From assembly GCA_046347635.1 (NCBI GenBank), contig JAXMFT010000004.1:1-64000 (forward strand): a stretch of DNA of 64,000 nt. The letters run 5' to 3'. The DNA comes from JAGVSZ01 sp019137045 (lineage in GTDB: Bacteria; Pseudomonadota; Gammaproteobacteria; Burkholderiales; SG8-39). The notes under the pieces are model-generated. The model did not search any database and was not told where the DNA came from. It saw nothing but the letters and a program-made list of their open reading frames with translations. Shown here piece by piece: positions 7,897 to 17,710 of the stretch (positions within the stretch are counted from its first letter, which is position 1; every line of letters starts with the position of its first letter). The position numbers and the translations under genes were made by a program.

Positions 7897-8778
7897 TCAG
7901 ACCCCTGCGAGCGCCGCGCCGATCACGCCCGCCGAGTCGCCGAGCACGTTCCGGAGGATCGGCGTATCGAGCGAATCGCTGAACACGCGGCGCGCAACCT
8001 CGTCCACGCCGCGGGTGTACAGCTCGTCGATGTTGGAGAGCCCGCCGCCGAGGACGATTACGTCGGGGTCGACGACGGCGATCAGGTTCGCGACCGCGCG
8101 GCCGAAGCGCGCGAAGAACGCGTCCATCGACCGGGCGCAGCCGGCGTCACGCGCCCGCCACCCGCGCACGATCGCGTCCGCGGCGAGCGGCCGGCCGGTC
8201 GCATCGGCGTGCCGGCGCTCCAGGCCCGAGCCGCTGATGTAGGTCTCGACGCAACCGCGGCTGCCGCAGTAGCACTCGGGGCCGTTCGGATCGACGGAAG
8301 TGTGCCCCCACTCACCGGCGATCGACTGGCGCCCGAGGTGGACTCGGCCGTCGATGACGAGGCCGCCGCCGCACCCGGTCCCCAGGATCACGCCGAACAC
8401 GACGCGGCTGCCACGCCCGGCGCCGAGCAGCGCCTCGGCGAGCGCGAAGCAGTTTGCGTCGTTCAAGAGCGCGAGATCGCGCCCCAGCCGCGCGCGCAGG
8501 TCGCGCCCGAGGGGCCTCCCGTTCAGGCAGGTCGTGTTGGAGTTCTTGAGCAGGCCGGTGCGGTGCGACACCGCGCCCGGCGTGCCGATCCCCAGCGCGT
8601 GCGGCGCGTCGCCCGCGTGCGCGCACATCCGCCGGTACACGCGCGCGACGCCCGCGAGCACCGCCTCGTAGCTGGAGGGATCGGTCGGGACGCGCTCGCG
8701 GAAGCGCTCGCGCCCGTCGCCGTCCAGGATCGCGCCCTCGGTCTTGGTGCCGCCGAGGTCGATCCCGAACCTCAGCAT
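7897..8778 (-). CDS. ROK family sugar kinase
   Basis: The 293-residue protein is an ATP-dependent hexose or N-acetylhexosamine kinase of the ROK family. The phosphate-binding loop FGIDLGGTKTEGAIL is at the N-terminus, the catalytic aspartate is in NDANCFALAE, and the ROK zinc site is seen as CYCGSRGCVETYISG. Such proteins are usually fructokinases or N-acetylglucosamine kinases; the sequence alone does not decide. The start lies 4 nt downstream of the hydantoinase stop, so it is the last gene of a three-gene operon whose other members handle cyclic amides, an unexpected partner for a sugar kinase. Confidence 0.9.
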   Translation of the reverse strand: MLRFGIDLGGTKTEGAILDGDGRERFRERVPTDPSSYEAVLAGVARVYRRMCAHAGDAPHALGIGTPGAVSHRTGLLKNSNTTCLNGRPLGRDLRARLGRDLALLNDANCFALAEALLGAGRGSRVVFGVILGTGCGGGLVIDGRVHLGRQSIAGEWGHTSVDPNGPECYCGSRGCVETYISGSGLERRHADATGRPLAADAIVRGWRARDAGCARSMDAFFARFGRAVANLIAVVDPDVIVLGGGLSNIDELYTRGVDEVARRVFSDSLDTPILRNVLGDSAGVIGAALAGV

Positions 8779-8782
8779 CGGC

Positions 8783-10258
8783 TCAGGCCGCCTTCGTCGG
8801 TCGCCGCAGGTACTGGCCGCGCGCCGGGCCGACGACGTTCGCCCCGTCGTAGATCACCTGCCCGCGGAGGATCGTCGTCTTCACGCGCCCCGACAGCTCC
8901 ATGCCCTCGAAGGGCGTGTAGCCCTGCCTCGACGCCGACTCCGCGGCGCGCACCACGAACGACTCCTGCGGGTCGACCAGCACGAGGTCGGCGTCGTAGC
9001 CGGGGGCGATGTCGCCCTTCGTTCCCAGTCCGTAGCGCTGCGCGGGGTTCCAGCACAGGAGCTCGGCCATGTGGTTGTACGACATGCCGCGCTTCGACCC
9101 CTCGGAGAGCACGCCCGACAGCAGGTACTCGGTACCGCCGAAGCCCGACTTCGCCAGCCAGATGTTGCGCGGGAACTTGGCGCTGTACTTCTGCTCGGCG
9201 TCGCAGCAGGCGTGGTCGCTCACGATCCAGTCGACGTCGCGGTCGAGCACGGCCTCCCACAGCGCCTCGACGTCCGCGCGCGGGCGGATCGGCGGGTTCA
9301 CCTTGGCGAGAACGCCGCACGCGCAGTCGGCGTCGAGCAGCAGGTGGCCGACGGTGACCTCGCGCTTGAAGCTGATGTGCGGGAAGGTGTCCTGCATCAT
9401 CAGCGCGGCGTCGATCGCCTTCTTCGACGACAGGTGCAGCAGGTTGATGTTGACGCAGTTCGTCTCGTAGGCGAGGTAGGACGCGATCCAGATCGCCAGC
9501 CCCTCGGAGTGCGGCGGGCGCGCCGCGCTGTACGCGCGCAGGCCGTCGAGCCGGCCTTCCCGCTCGACGATCTTCGTGTACGCGTTCAGGATGTCGGCCA
9601 GCTCGCAGTGCAGGCTCACGCTGATGCGGTCGGCGTGCTCGGGATGCCGCTCCATCATGCGGCGCGCCGCGCGCATGATGAACTCGAAGTGCGCGATGTC
9701 GTAGCGCTCCTCCGGTCCGATCATCAGGAAGCGGTTCTGGCTGTCGGACTTGCCGTGCAGCCCGTAGCCGCCGTAGAACATGAAGATCTTGAACGACGGC
9801 ACGCCCCAGTCGGTGAGCAGCGCGTCCATCTCGTCGACGTGCCCCGCCTCGATCGGCGCGACGTGGAAGCCGTAGTCCACCCAGTAGTTCCCCTGCGCGA
9901 GCCGCAGCAGCTCGGGCATGAACTCGCGGTACGGGCCGCCGCGGTTGAGGTAGTACTGCCCGGTGCGGGTGTAGGTGAGGCTCGAAGTCACCCCGCCCAT
10001 CGCCGCCGCCTTGCTCTCGCTCACCGCGTCGTCGGCCATCGGCCGGTAGATGCCCACGTGCATGTGCGCGTCCACGAGGCCGGGGAAGGCGAGCCGGTTC
10101 TTCCCGTCCATCACCTCGGCCGCCTCGTCCGGGCAGATGTCGGGCGCGAGCCGCGCGAACCGGCCGTCCTTGATGCCGACGTCGAGCAGATCCACCGCGC
10201 TGCGGTGGGGGCGCACGACGCGCACGTTCCGGACCAGGAGATCGAGCGGCTGGGTCAT
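8783..10258 (-). CDS. Dihydropyrimidinase/hydantoinase-type amidohydrolase
   Basis: This 491-residue cytoplasmic enzyme belongs to the cyclic amidohydrolases, which open hydantoin, dihydropyrimidine or allantoin rings using two metal ions. The metal ligands are visible in order: DAHMHVG (HxH), FKIFMFYGGYG with the lysine that is carbamylated, SLHCE, NLLHLSS and VSDHACC with the final aspartate. The ATG at 10258 was chosen because translation from there begins directly with the family N-terminus LDLLVRNVRVVRP; upstream in-frame codons are low-complexity. It lies between an AMDase-like gene (37 nt upstream) and the ROK kinase (4 nt downstream). The true substrate is unknown. Confidence 0.9.
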   Translation of the reverse strand: MTQPLDLLVRNVRVVRPHRSAVDLLDVGIKDGRFARLAPDICPDEAAEVMDGKNRLAFPGLVDAHMHVGIYRPMADDAVSESKAAAMGGVTSSLTYTRTGQYYLNRGGPYREFMPELLRLAQGNYWVDYGFHVAPIEAGHVDEMDALLTDWGVPSFKIFMFYGGYGLHGKSDSQNRFLMIGPEERYDIAHFEFIMRAARRMMERHPEHADRISVSLHCELADILNAYTKIVEREGRLDGLRAYSAARPPHSEGLAIWIASYLAYETNCVNINLLHLSSKKAIDAALMMQDTFPHISFKREVTVGHLLLDADCACGVLAKVNPPIRPRADVEALWEAVLDRDVDWIVSDHACCDAEQKYSAKFPRNIWLAKSGFGGTEYLLSGVLSEGSKRGMSYNHMAELLCWNPAQRYGLGTKGDIAPGYDADLVLVDPQESFVVRAAESASRQGYTPFEGMELSGRVKTTILRGQVIYDGANVVGPARGQYLRRPTKAA

Positions 10259-10295
10259 CGGCAGCTCCGTGGGATCGCCCGCCCCGCGCGACGGC

Positions 10296-11030
10296 TCAGC
10301 CCGGCAGCCGCGCCGCGAGCGAGGGGGCGGCGCGCGCGAGGTCGGCGCCCGGACGCCCGCCGAGCACCTCGAGCACGCGCCACGCGCTGCACAGGTTGGC
10401 GGAGAGAAGCGGGATCTCGAAGTCGGCCGCAACGGTGGCGATCGCGTCGAGCGAGCGCATGCCGGTGCCGGTCACCAGGATCGCGTCGGCGCCCTTCGGG
10501 TCCACCCGCCTGAGGCTGGCGACCACTTCCCGCGTCGCGACGTGGTAGGCGCGGAACGATTTTTCGTCGATCGCGACGACCTGGGTGAGGCGTACGCCGC
10601 CGCCCTCGAAGTAGGCGCGCGCGCGCGCGGTCAGCCAGGCCGGGTAGGGGGAAACCAGCGCGATCGCGCCGGCCTGCAGCGTGCGCAGCGTGTCGAGCAT
10701 CGCCAGGCTGGCGGTCACCACCGGGGCGCCGGCGTCCCGGGCGAGGCGCTCGCAGAGCGCGCGATCGCCCGCGCCGCCGAGCGCGTAGCTCGGCCCGGTC
10801 ACCGCGACCACCAGCGCGTCGAGGGCGAGCGACCCGAAGCTCTTTGCCGCGGCCGGGAAGTGCGCGGCGTAACCGTCCATGCGCGCGCGCAGGTCGCCGG
10901 GCAGGACCGGCAGCCGCGTCGCGTACATGCCGCACTCGGGCGGCAGCAAGCGGCGCATCTCCGGCTCGACGGTCGGGTTCGCCGGGGGGACGACGACGCC
11001 CACGCGCTTGGGCGGGTCGCTCGGTTTCAT
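10296..11030 (-). CDS. Arylmalonate decarboxylase / maleate isomerase-like protein lacking catalytic cysteines
   Basis: The 244-residue protein has the Asp/Glu racemase superfamily fold. The N-terminal VGVVVPPANPTVEPEM is the hallmark of maleate cis-trans isomerases and arylmalonate decarboxylases. Aligned by eye with Bordetella arylmalonate decarboxylase, the first active-site loop reads AVTGPSYALGG and the second reads ILVTGTGMRSLDAI. Both cysteine positions used by isomerases and racemases, including the decarboxylase Cys188, are therefore occupied by other residues. The fold is clear, but the reaction is not. It is first in the operon with the hydantoinase and ROK kinase, which suggests a catabolic path for a cyclic nitrogen compound. 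Confidence 0.82.
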   Translation of the reverse strand: MKPSDPPKRVGVVVPPANPTVEPEMRRLLPPECGMYATRLPVLPGDLRARMDGYAAHFPAAAKSFGSLALDALVVAVTGPSYALGGAGDRALCERLARDAGAPVVTASLAMLDTLRTLQAGAIALVSPYPAWLTARARAYFEGGGVRLTQVVAIDEKSFRAYHVATREVVASLRRVDPKGADAILVTGTGMRSLDAIATVAADFEIPLLSANLCSAWRVLEVLGGRPGADLARAAPSLAARLPG

Positions 11031-11205
11031 GTGCGTACTTGCCTCAAAGGGCAGGCTTTCTTGTGCGGTCGCCGCCTGGGGGTCGCCAGGAACCGGATTC
11101 TGTACCGGGCGGGGCGGCGACGCCAGCCTCGGGCGGCGCCCCCCGCCGAGTTCCGCACGCGCTGGACCCGGCGTGCGCGGGCGCTTACCCACGTCGCGCG
11201 TCGCG

Positions 11206-11234
11206 TTGAAGCCGGCCGTGATTGAGAGTATGGT
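11206..11234 (+). promoter_or_regulatory. Putative promoter of thiD-thiC
   Basis: TTGAAG at 11206-11211, a 17-nt spacer, and TATGGT at 11229-11234 resemble a sigma-70 promoter. The predicted start near 11241 lies just before the first base of the TPP riboswitch stem P1 at 11243, so the transcript would begin with the aptamer. Confidence 0.55.
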
Positions 11235-11242
11235 CCGGGGCC

Positions 11243-11328
11243 TGACATGGGGGTCCTGCCGCGCGGCGCGGCGGGTGAGAAAGTCCCTTCGAACCTGATC
11301 CGGGTAATTCCGGCGTAGGAAAATGTCG
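11243..11328 (+). promoter_or_regulatory. TPP riboswitch (THI element) overlapping the thiD start codon
   Basis: The conserved thiamin pyrophosphate aptamer is present: a P3 hairpin (11255-11262 with 11268-11275), TGAGA at 11276-11280, CCTGATC at 11294-11300, paired CCGG arms and GCGTAGGA at 11313-11320. The closing stem P1 can form between TGACAT (11243-11248) and ATGTCG (11323-11328) with one wobble pair. The right strand of P1 is the thiD start codon and its second codon, and the ribosome-binding AGGA lies in the aptamer core. Thiamin pyrophosphate binding should therefore shut off translation directly, without a separate expression platform. Confidence 0.93.
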
Positions 11329-12152
11329 CGCAAGTCCACGATTCCCAACGTCCTCAGCATCGCCGGCGTCGACCCCTCGGGTGGCGCGGGGGTGCTCGCG
11401 GACCTCAAGGCCTTCTCCGCGCTCGGCGCGTACGGCTGCGGCGCGATCGCCGCGCTCACCGCCCAGAACACGCGGGCGGTGACCGGCATCCACGAGGTGC
11501 CGCCGGCGTTCCTGCAGCGCCAGCTCGACACGCTGTTCGAGGACGTCCGCATCGACGCCGTCAAGATCGGCATGCTCGCCGCGCCCGCGCTGATCGACGT
11601 CGTGGCCGCGGCGCTCGCGCGGTACCGTCCGCGCTTCGTCGTCCTCGACCCGGTGATGGTCGCCAAGAGCGGAGACCGCCTGCTGCGCGCGGACGCGGTC
11701 GACGCGCTCAAGCGCGCGCTCCTGCCGCTCGCCACCGTCCTGACCCCGAACCTGCCGGAGGCCGGCGACCTGCTCGGTCGGCCCGTCCAGGACTCGCCGG
11801 CAGCGCTGCGCGCGGCCGCCGCGGCGCTGCGCGCGCTCGGCCCGCGCTGGGTGCTCGTCAAGGGCGGGCACGGGGCGGGCGACACGCTCGTCGACGTGCT
11901 GTACGACGGCAGCCGGCACGTCGAGCTGCCCGCGCAGCGCATTCCCACGCGCAACACGCACGGGACCGGGTGCACGCTGTCGTCGGCGATCGCGGCGCTC
12001 CTGCCGCAGCGACCGACGGTCGAAGCCGCCGTTCGCGACGCGCGCAGTTACGTGCTCGCGGCGATCGGCCGCGCGGACGAGCTCGCGGTCGGCGGCGGGC
12101 ACGGCCCGCTGCACCACTTCCACGCCCTCTGGCCCCGCATGGAGACCCACGC

Positions 12153-12156
<4 letters not shown>
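11323..12156 (+). CDS. thiD: Hydroxymethylpyrimidine/phosphomethylpyrimidine kinase
   Basis: ThiD phosphorylates hydroxymethylpyrimidine and its monophosphate to give HMP-diphosphate for thiamin synthesis. The 277-residue protein has the ribokinase-fold signatures SIAGVDPSGGAGVLADLKAF at the N-terminus, VLDPVMVAKSG in the middle, and the anion-hole motif NTHGTGCTLSSAIAA at about residues 210-225. The ATG lies inside the P1 stem of the TPP riboswitch. Its stop codon overlaps the thiC start (ATGA), so the riboswitch controls both genes. Unlike some betaproteobacteria, no thiE or thiG follows. Confidence 0.95.
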
Positions 12157-14066
<1,910 letters not shown>

Positions 14067-14130
14067 GCGCGCCCGCGCCCATCATGAGGTGCGTGTAGGG
14101 TTCGAGGGTCAACGGCGAAGGAGGCGGGCA

Positions 14131-14790
14131 ATGGGCATTCTGGACGATCTTCTGGCGAGCGCGGCGGGCCAAGGCGGCGCGGGGGGCCTGGGCGGGCTGG
14201 GGCGGCGGCGCTGCGCAACGGGTCCCGAGCCCGGCGCCGTCACCCAGGCGCCGTCAGGCGGCGGCATGAGCAGCGTCCTGATGGCGCTGCTGCCAGTGGT
14301 GCTCTCGATGCTCGCGAGCCGGGGCGGCGGTGCGCCGCAGGGCGGGATGGGGGGCGGGGGACTCGGCGACATCCTGGGCCAGGTGCTCGGCGGCGGTGGT
14401 CAGCCGCGCGGCGGCGGAGGCGGGCTGGGCGACATTCTGGGCGGCATGCTGGGCGCCGGTGGGGGAGGCAGCGGGGCCGGCGGGATGGGCGGGCTCGGCG
14501 GTCTCCTCGAACAGATGGCGCGGGCGGGATACGGCGACCAGGCGCGCTCCTGGGTCGGGACCGGCCAGAATGAGCCGATCACCCCCGCTGCGCTCGAGCA
14601 GATCTTCGGGCGTGGCGGCCTCTCCGAAATCGCGCGGCAGGCGGGCGTGAGCGAGGCGGACGCCTCGCGCGGCTTGTCCGAGCTCCTCCCCGAGGTGGTG
14701 GACCACTTCACCCCCGGCGGGCAGATGCCCGACCTGGACCAGCTCGCGGCGAGCGTGAGCGATCTTTCGCGGCGGCTCGGGCGCGCCTGA
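14131..14790 (+). CDS. YidB-like DUF937 protein
   Basis: This 219-residue protein starts MGILDDLLAS after a good ribosome-binding site (GGAGGCGGG). The middle is very rich in glycine (several GGGG runs between residues 75 and 140), with repeats of the form GLGDILG. The C-terminal half carries the YidB core, with GYGDQARSWVGTGQNEPITP followed by two helical segments. YidB-like proteins are of unknown function. The gene precedes the yceH-like gene by 22 nt. The glycine-rich insertion is longer than in typical family members and might be variable in length between strains. Confidence 0.8.
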   Translation: MGILDDLLASAAGQGGAGGLGGLGRRRCATGPEPGAVTQAPSGGGMSSVLMALLPVVLSMLASRGGGAPQGGMGGGGLGDILGQVLGGGGQPRGGGGGLGDILGGMLGAGGGGSGAGGMGGLGGLLEQMARAGYGDQARSWVGTGQNEPITPAALEQIFGRGGLSEIARQAGVSEADASRGLSELLPEVVDHFTPGGQMPDLDQLAASVSDLSRRLGRA

Positions 14791-14812
14791 CCCGACCGCC
14801 CGGCCGTCGGAC

Positions 14813-15484
14813 GTGCTTCCGGCCCTGTCCTTCCTGGAGACGCGGGTTCTCGGGGTCCTGGTCGAGAAGGAGCGGACGGTGCCGGACACCTATCCGCTCT
14901 CGCTCAACGCGCTGACCCTCGGCTGCAACCAGAAGAACAACCGGCACCCGGTGTCGCAGGCGACCGAGGCCGAGGTGCAGGCCGCGGTCGACGCCCTGCG
15001 GCCGCTCGCGCTCGTGATCGAATCGAGCGGCTCGCGCGTGATGCGCTACGCCCACAACCTCGAGCGGGGGCTGGGCGTGTCCGCACCGGCGGTCGCCCTG
15101 CTGGCGGCCCTCATGCTGCGCGGACCGCAGACGCCCGGGGAGCTGCGCATCGCGACCGAGCGCCTGCACCGCTTCGCCGATCCGGGCGCGGTCGAGGCGG
15201 CGCTGCGCGGGCTCGCCGCGCGCGCCGAGGGCGGCGCGCTCGTCGCGCAGCTGCCGCGCGCCCCCGGGGCCCGCGAGGCGCGCTGGGCGCACGCCCTGTC
15301 GGGCCCGGTGGAGGCAGCGCCCGAGGCGCTGCCGGCCGCGGTCCCGGCGTCGCCGAGCGCGGGTCCGGCGTTGGCTGCCGAGCTCGCGTCGCTCCGGGCC
15401 GACGTGACTCGCCTCCAGCGCGAGACGGCGGACCTCCGCGCGCTGGTCGCGCGCCTCGCGGGCGATTCCGCCGCGCCTCGGTAG
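14813..15484 (+). CDS. YceH-family (DUF480) winged-helix protein
   Basis: The 223-residue product has the DUF480 signature LSFLETRVLGVLVEKERTVPD at the N-terminus, NQKNNRHPV, and the second winged-helix segment LMLRGPQTPGELR. The last 40 residues are a predicted coiled coil (AELASLRADVTRLQRETADL). The family is conserved in proteobacteria but has no established function. The chosen start is GTG at 14813, which leaves only seven residues before the conserved core; no ATG is available nearby. Confidence 0.85.
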   Translation: MLPALSFLETRVLGVLVEKERTVPDTYPLSLNALTLGCNQKNNRHPVSQATEAEVQAAVDALRPLALVIESSGSRVMRYAHNLERGLGVSAPAVALLAALMLRGPQTPGELRIATERLHRFADPGAVEAALRGLAARAEGGALVAQLPRAPGAREARWAHALSGPVEAAPEALPAAVPASPSAGPALAAELASLRADVTRLQRETADLRALVARLAGDSAAPR

Positions 15485-15611
15485 CCGCCGTCGTTGCGCG
15501 GGCGCGCGGCATTCGTCCGCGCGCGTTCACAATTCTTCACACTCCGTCATCTGCCTGCCACCTAGACTCGTAACCATTGCAAGGGTTGACGCGTTATATC
15601 GACGAATTGGC

Positions 15612-15863
15612 ATGGAACCTTGCAGCGGGCAGATGACGGCGATCGACGACAGCCGGCTCCACGAATGGGCCGAGTTCAACCTTCCGGCCGAACTGCTCGG
15701 TCGGCGGGCGGTGCTGTCGCCCCTCGCGCGCCGGGTGCTCGCGGCGCCGCCCGCCCGGGAGGCGCGCGAACCGGTCGCCGGCGACGCGCCGCGCCCGACG
15801 CTTCCGAACCTCGGCGTGCTGCTCATGCCGCGGTTCGGCCTCAACACCCTCCCGAAGTCCTGA
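15612..15863 (+). CDS. Hypothetical 83-residue protein
   Basis: I do not recognise this protein. It begins with ATG after an AT-richer intergenic stretch (15510-15611), has no signal peptide or membrane segment, and is rich in Arg, Ala, Leu and Pro. It ends in LMPRFGLNTLPKS. Its last 23 bases overlap the end of the ceramidase-like gene on the other strand. The AT-rich upstream sequence looks like a promoter zone, which favours a real gene, but no family supports it. Confidence 0.4.
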   Translation: MEPCSGQMTAIDDSRLHEWAEFNLPAELLGRRAVLSPLARRVLAAPPAREAREPVAGDAPRPTLPNLGVLLMPRFGLNTLPKS

Positions 15864-16536
15864 GCGTCGCCTGCCCGGCGGCGTCTTCCGGCCGGTCGGC
15901 CGCGCAGAGCCCCGTCGTCGCCAGCCAGAGCACGACGGCATTCAGGCCGTGCCAGAAGGCGTGGGTGCCGAGCGGCCACGCCGGGCACCAGGCAAGGTCG
16001 ACCGTCCGGAATCCCAGCGCTACCGCGAAGAGTCCGGCGGCGGCGGCGAGCCGCGCCGCCGCCGCGTGCCCCCGCCCCCGCGCCCAGACCGCCAGCACGA
16101 CGAGGGCGAGGAGCGGGGGAAGGTAATCGGTCGAACCGTTGAGCGTGCCGGGCGGAAAGGGCGCCGTGAGCCCCTTTGCGGCGAGCCAGTACGCGGCGAG
16201 CCCGCCGACGGTCGCGACCCGGCCCCAGCCGGCCACGCGCGCGAGGAAGCGGGCGAGAAACGCGTAGATGAAGCCGAGGATGAAGAGCACGTCGAGCCAC
16301 GCGGCCCACACCGTCGCGAACGTGTGGAAGAGGAAGCTGCCCGCGCCGACCAGGGCGACGAGCGCGGCGAGGAGCCGCGCGTCGAACGGCGCCCCGCCCT
16401 CCGGCGCGCGCGCGTGACGCAGGATCAGGGCGGCCGCGACCAGGAAGGCCGCGTTCGAGGCGGCGTTGAGCGGCTCCGACCAGAGACCGGGGTCGGTGCG
16501 CTCGCAGTAGAGATCGACGCTGCGCCGGAGATCCAC
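15841..16536 (-). CDS. Ceramidase-like (CREST superfamily) membrane hydrolase
   Basis: The 231-residue protein has about seven membrane segments. The conserved residues of the alkaline ceramidase group are visible: YCE near residue 10, PLNAASNAAF, GAGSFLFHTFATVWAAWLDVLF with the zinc-ligand histidine and the aspartate, and near the C-terminus HAFWHGLNA. These metal-dependent enzymes cut amide bonds in lipids in eukaryotes; bacterial members are little studied. It starts with GTG at 16536. It is transcribed away from uppP and ends inside the 83-residue open frame. Confidence 0.78.
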   Translation of the reverse strand: MDLRRSVDLYCERTDPGLWSEPLNAASNAAFLVAAALILRHARAPEGGAPFDARLLAALVALVGAGSFLFHTFATVWAAWLDVLFILGFIYAFLARFLARVAGWGRVATVGGLAAYWLAAKGLTAPFPPGTLNGSTDYLPPLLALVVLAVWARGRGHAAAARLAAAAGLFAVALGFRTVDLAWCPAWPLGTHAFWHGLNAVVLWLATTGLCAADRPEDAAGQATLRTSGGC

Positions 16537-16595
16537 GGCGCGATTGTCGCAGCGCGCCGGCCGCGCGGGGACGGCAGGCTACAATCGCGCCGCTG

Positions 16596-17420
16596 ATGGA
16601 TTACCTCGCGCTCCTCAAGGCGCTCGTTCTCGGCGTCGTCGAAGGCCTCACCGAGTTCCTGCCCGTCTCCAGCACCGGCCACCTCATCCTCGCCGGCGAC
16701 CTGCTCGGGTTCAACGACGAGAAGGGCAAGATCTTCGAGCTCGTCATCCAGACCGGCGCGATGCTCGCCGTGGTCTGGGAGTACCGCGCGAAGTTCGCGC
16801 ACGTCCTCGCGCGCATGCTCACCGAGCCGGCCGCGCGGCGCTTCGTCGCGAACCTCGTCGTGGCGTTCGTCCCGGCGGCGGTCCTCGGTCTCGCGTTGGG
16901 CAAGCACATCAAGGGCGCGCTCTTCAAGCCGGTCCCGGTCGCGATCGCGTTCGTCGTGGGGGCGTTCGTCATCCTGTGGGCCGAGCGGCGCGACCACCGC
17001 GTGCGCGTCGGGAGCGTCGACGAGATGAGCTGGCTCGATGCGCTCAAGGTCGGCTGCGCGCAGTGCTTCGCGCTCGTTCCCGGCACCTCGCGCTCGGGCG
17101 CGACGATCATCGGCGGGATGCTGTTCGGGCTGTCGCGGCGCGCGGCGACCGAGTTCTCGTTCTTCCTCGCGGTGCCGACCCTGATCGCCGCCGGCGCGTA
17201 CGACTTCTGGAAGAACCGGGCGCTCTTCGACGTGCACGACCTCGGGATCCTCGGCGTGGGCCTGGTGACCGCGTTCGTCTCCGCGTTCCTGTGCATCCGC
17301 TGGCTGCTGCGCTACATCGCGTCCCACGACTTCACGCTCTTCGCCTGGTACCGGATCGCGTTCGGCGCGATCGTGCTGCTGACCGCCTACGCCGGGATCG
17401 TCGACTGGAGCCAGGGATGA
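16596..17420 (+). CDS. uppP: Undecaprenyl-diphosphatase
   Basis: UppP removes a phosphate from undecaprenyl diphosphate, recycling the lipid carrier for peptidoglycan and O-antigen synthesis, and confers bacitracin tolerance. The 274-residue multi-pass membrane protein shows both signatures: VVEGLTEFLPVSSTGHLILAG split across residues 13-33 and PGTSRSGATIIGG near residue 165. A TACAAT hexamer at 16580-16585 lies only 10 nt before the ATG and no ribosome-binding site is seen, so the transcript may be almost leaderless. The stop overlaps the following GNAT gene (ATGA). Confidence 0.96.
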   Translation: MDYLALLKALVLGVVEGLTEFLPVSSTGHLILAGDLLGFNDEKGKIFELVIQTGAMLAVVWEYRAKFAHVLARMLTEPAARRFVANLVVAFVPAAVLGLALGKHIKGALFKPVPVAIAFVVGAFVILWAERRDHRVRVGSVDEMSWLDALKVGCAQCFALVPGTSRSGATIIGGMLFGLSRRAATEFSFFLAVPTLIAAGAYDFWKNRALFDVHDLGILGVGLVTAFVSAFLCIRWLLRYIASHDFTLFAWYRIAFGAIVLLTAYAGIVDWSQG

Positions 17421-17710
17421 CCCGGCTCGAGGTCCGTCACAACCCGGAGGCGCGCCGCTTCGAGGCCTGCGTCGACGGCGCGCTCTGCCGCGCGGACTAC
17501 CGGATGGCGGGCGACGTGATGCACATCGTGCACACCGAGGTGCCGCGCCGGTTCGAGGGGCGGGGTCTCGCCGGGCAGGTGGTGCAGGCGGCGCTCGACT
17601 ACGCGCGCGCGAACGGGCTCAGGGTCGTGCCGGTGTGCGGGTACGTGCGCGCCTACATGCGCCGGCACGCGGACACGCAGGACCTCCTCGCGGACGGGAA
17701 GCGCTCCTAG
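17417..17710 (+). CDS. Small GNAT-type N-acetyltransferase (YjdJ-like)
   Basis: The 97-residue protein is a minimal GNAT domain. It shows the acceptor strand MHIVHTEVPRRFEGRGLAGQVV, in which RRFEGRGLA is the acetyl-CoA pyrophosphate-binding loop, followed by the helix ALDYARANGLRVVPVCGYVRAYMRRH. This is the YjdJ-like subgroup, whose substrate is unknown. Its ATG overlaps the uppP stop. Its TAG shares the tetranucleotide CTAG with the stop codon of the convergent gamma-glutamyltransferase homologue. Confidence 0.85.
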   Translation: MTRLEVRHNPEARRFEACVDGALCRADYRMAGDVMHIVHTEVPRRFEGRGLAGQVVQAALDYARANGLRVVPVCGYVRAYMRRHADTQDLLADGKRS

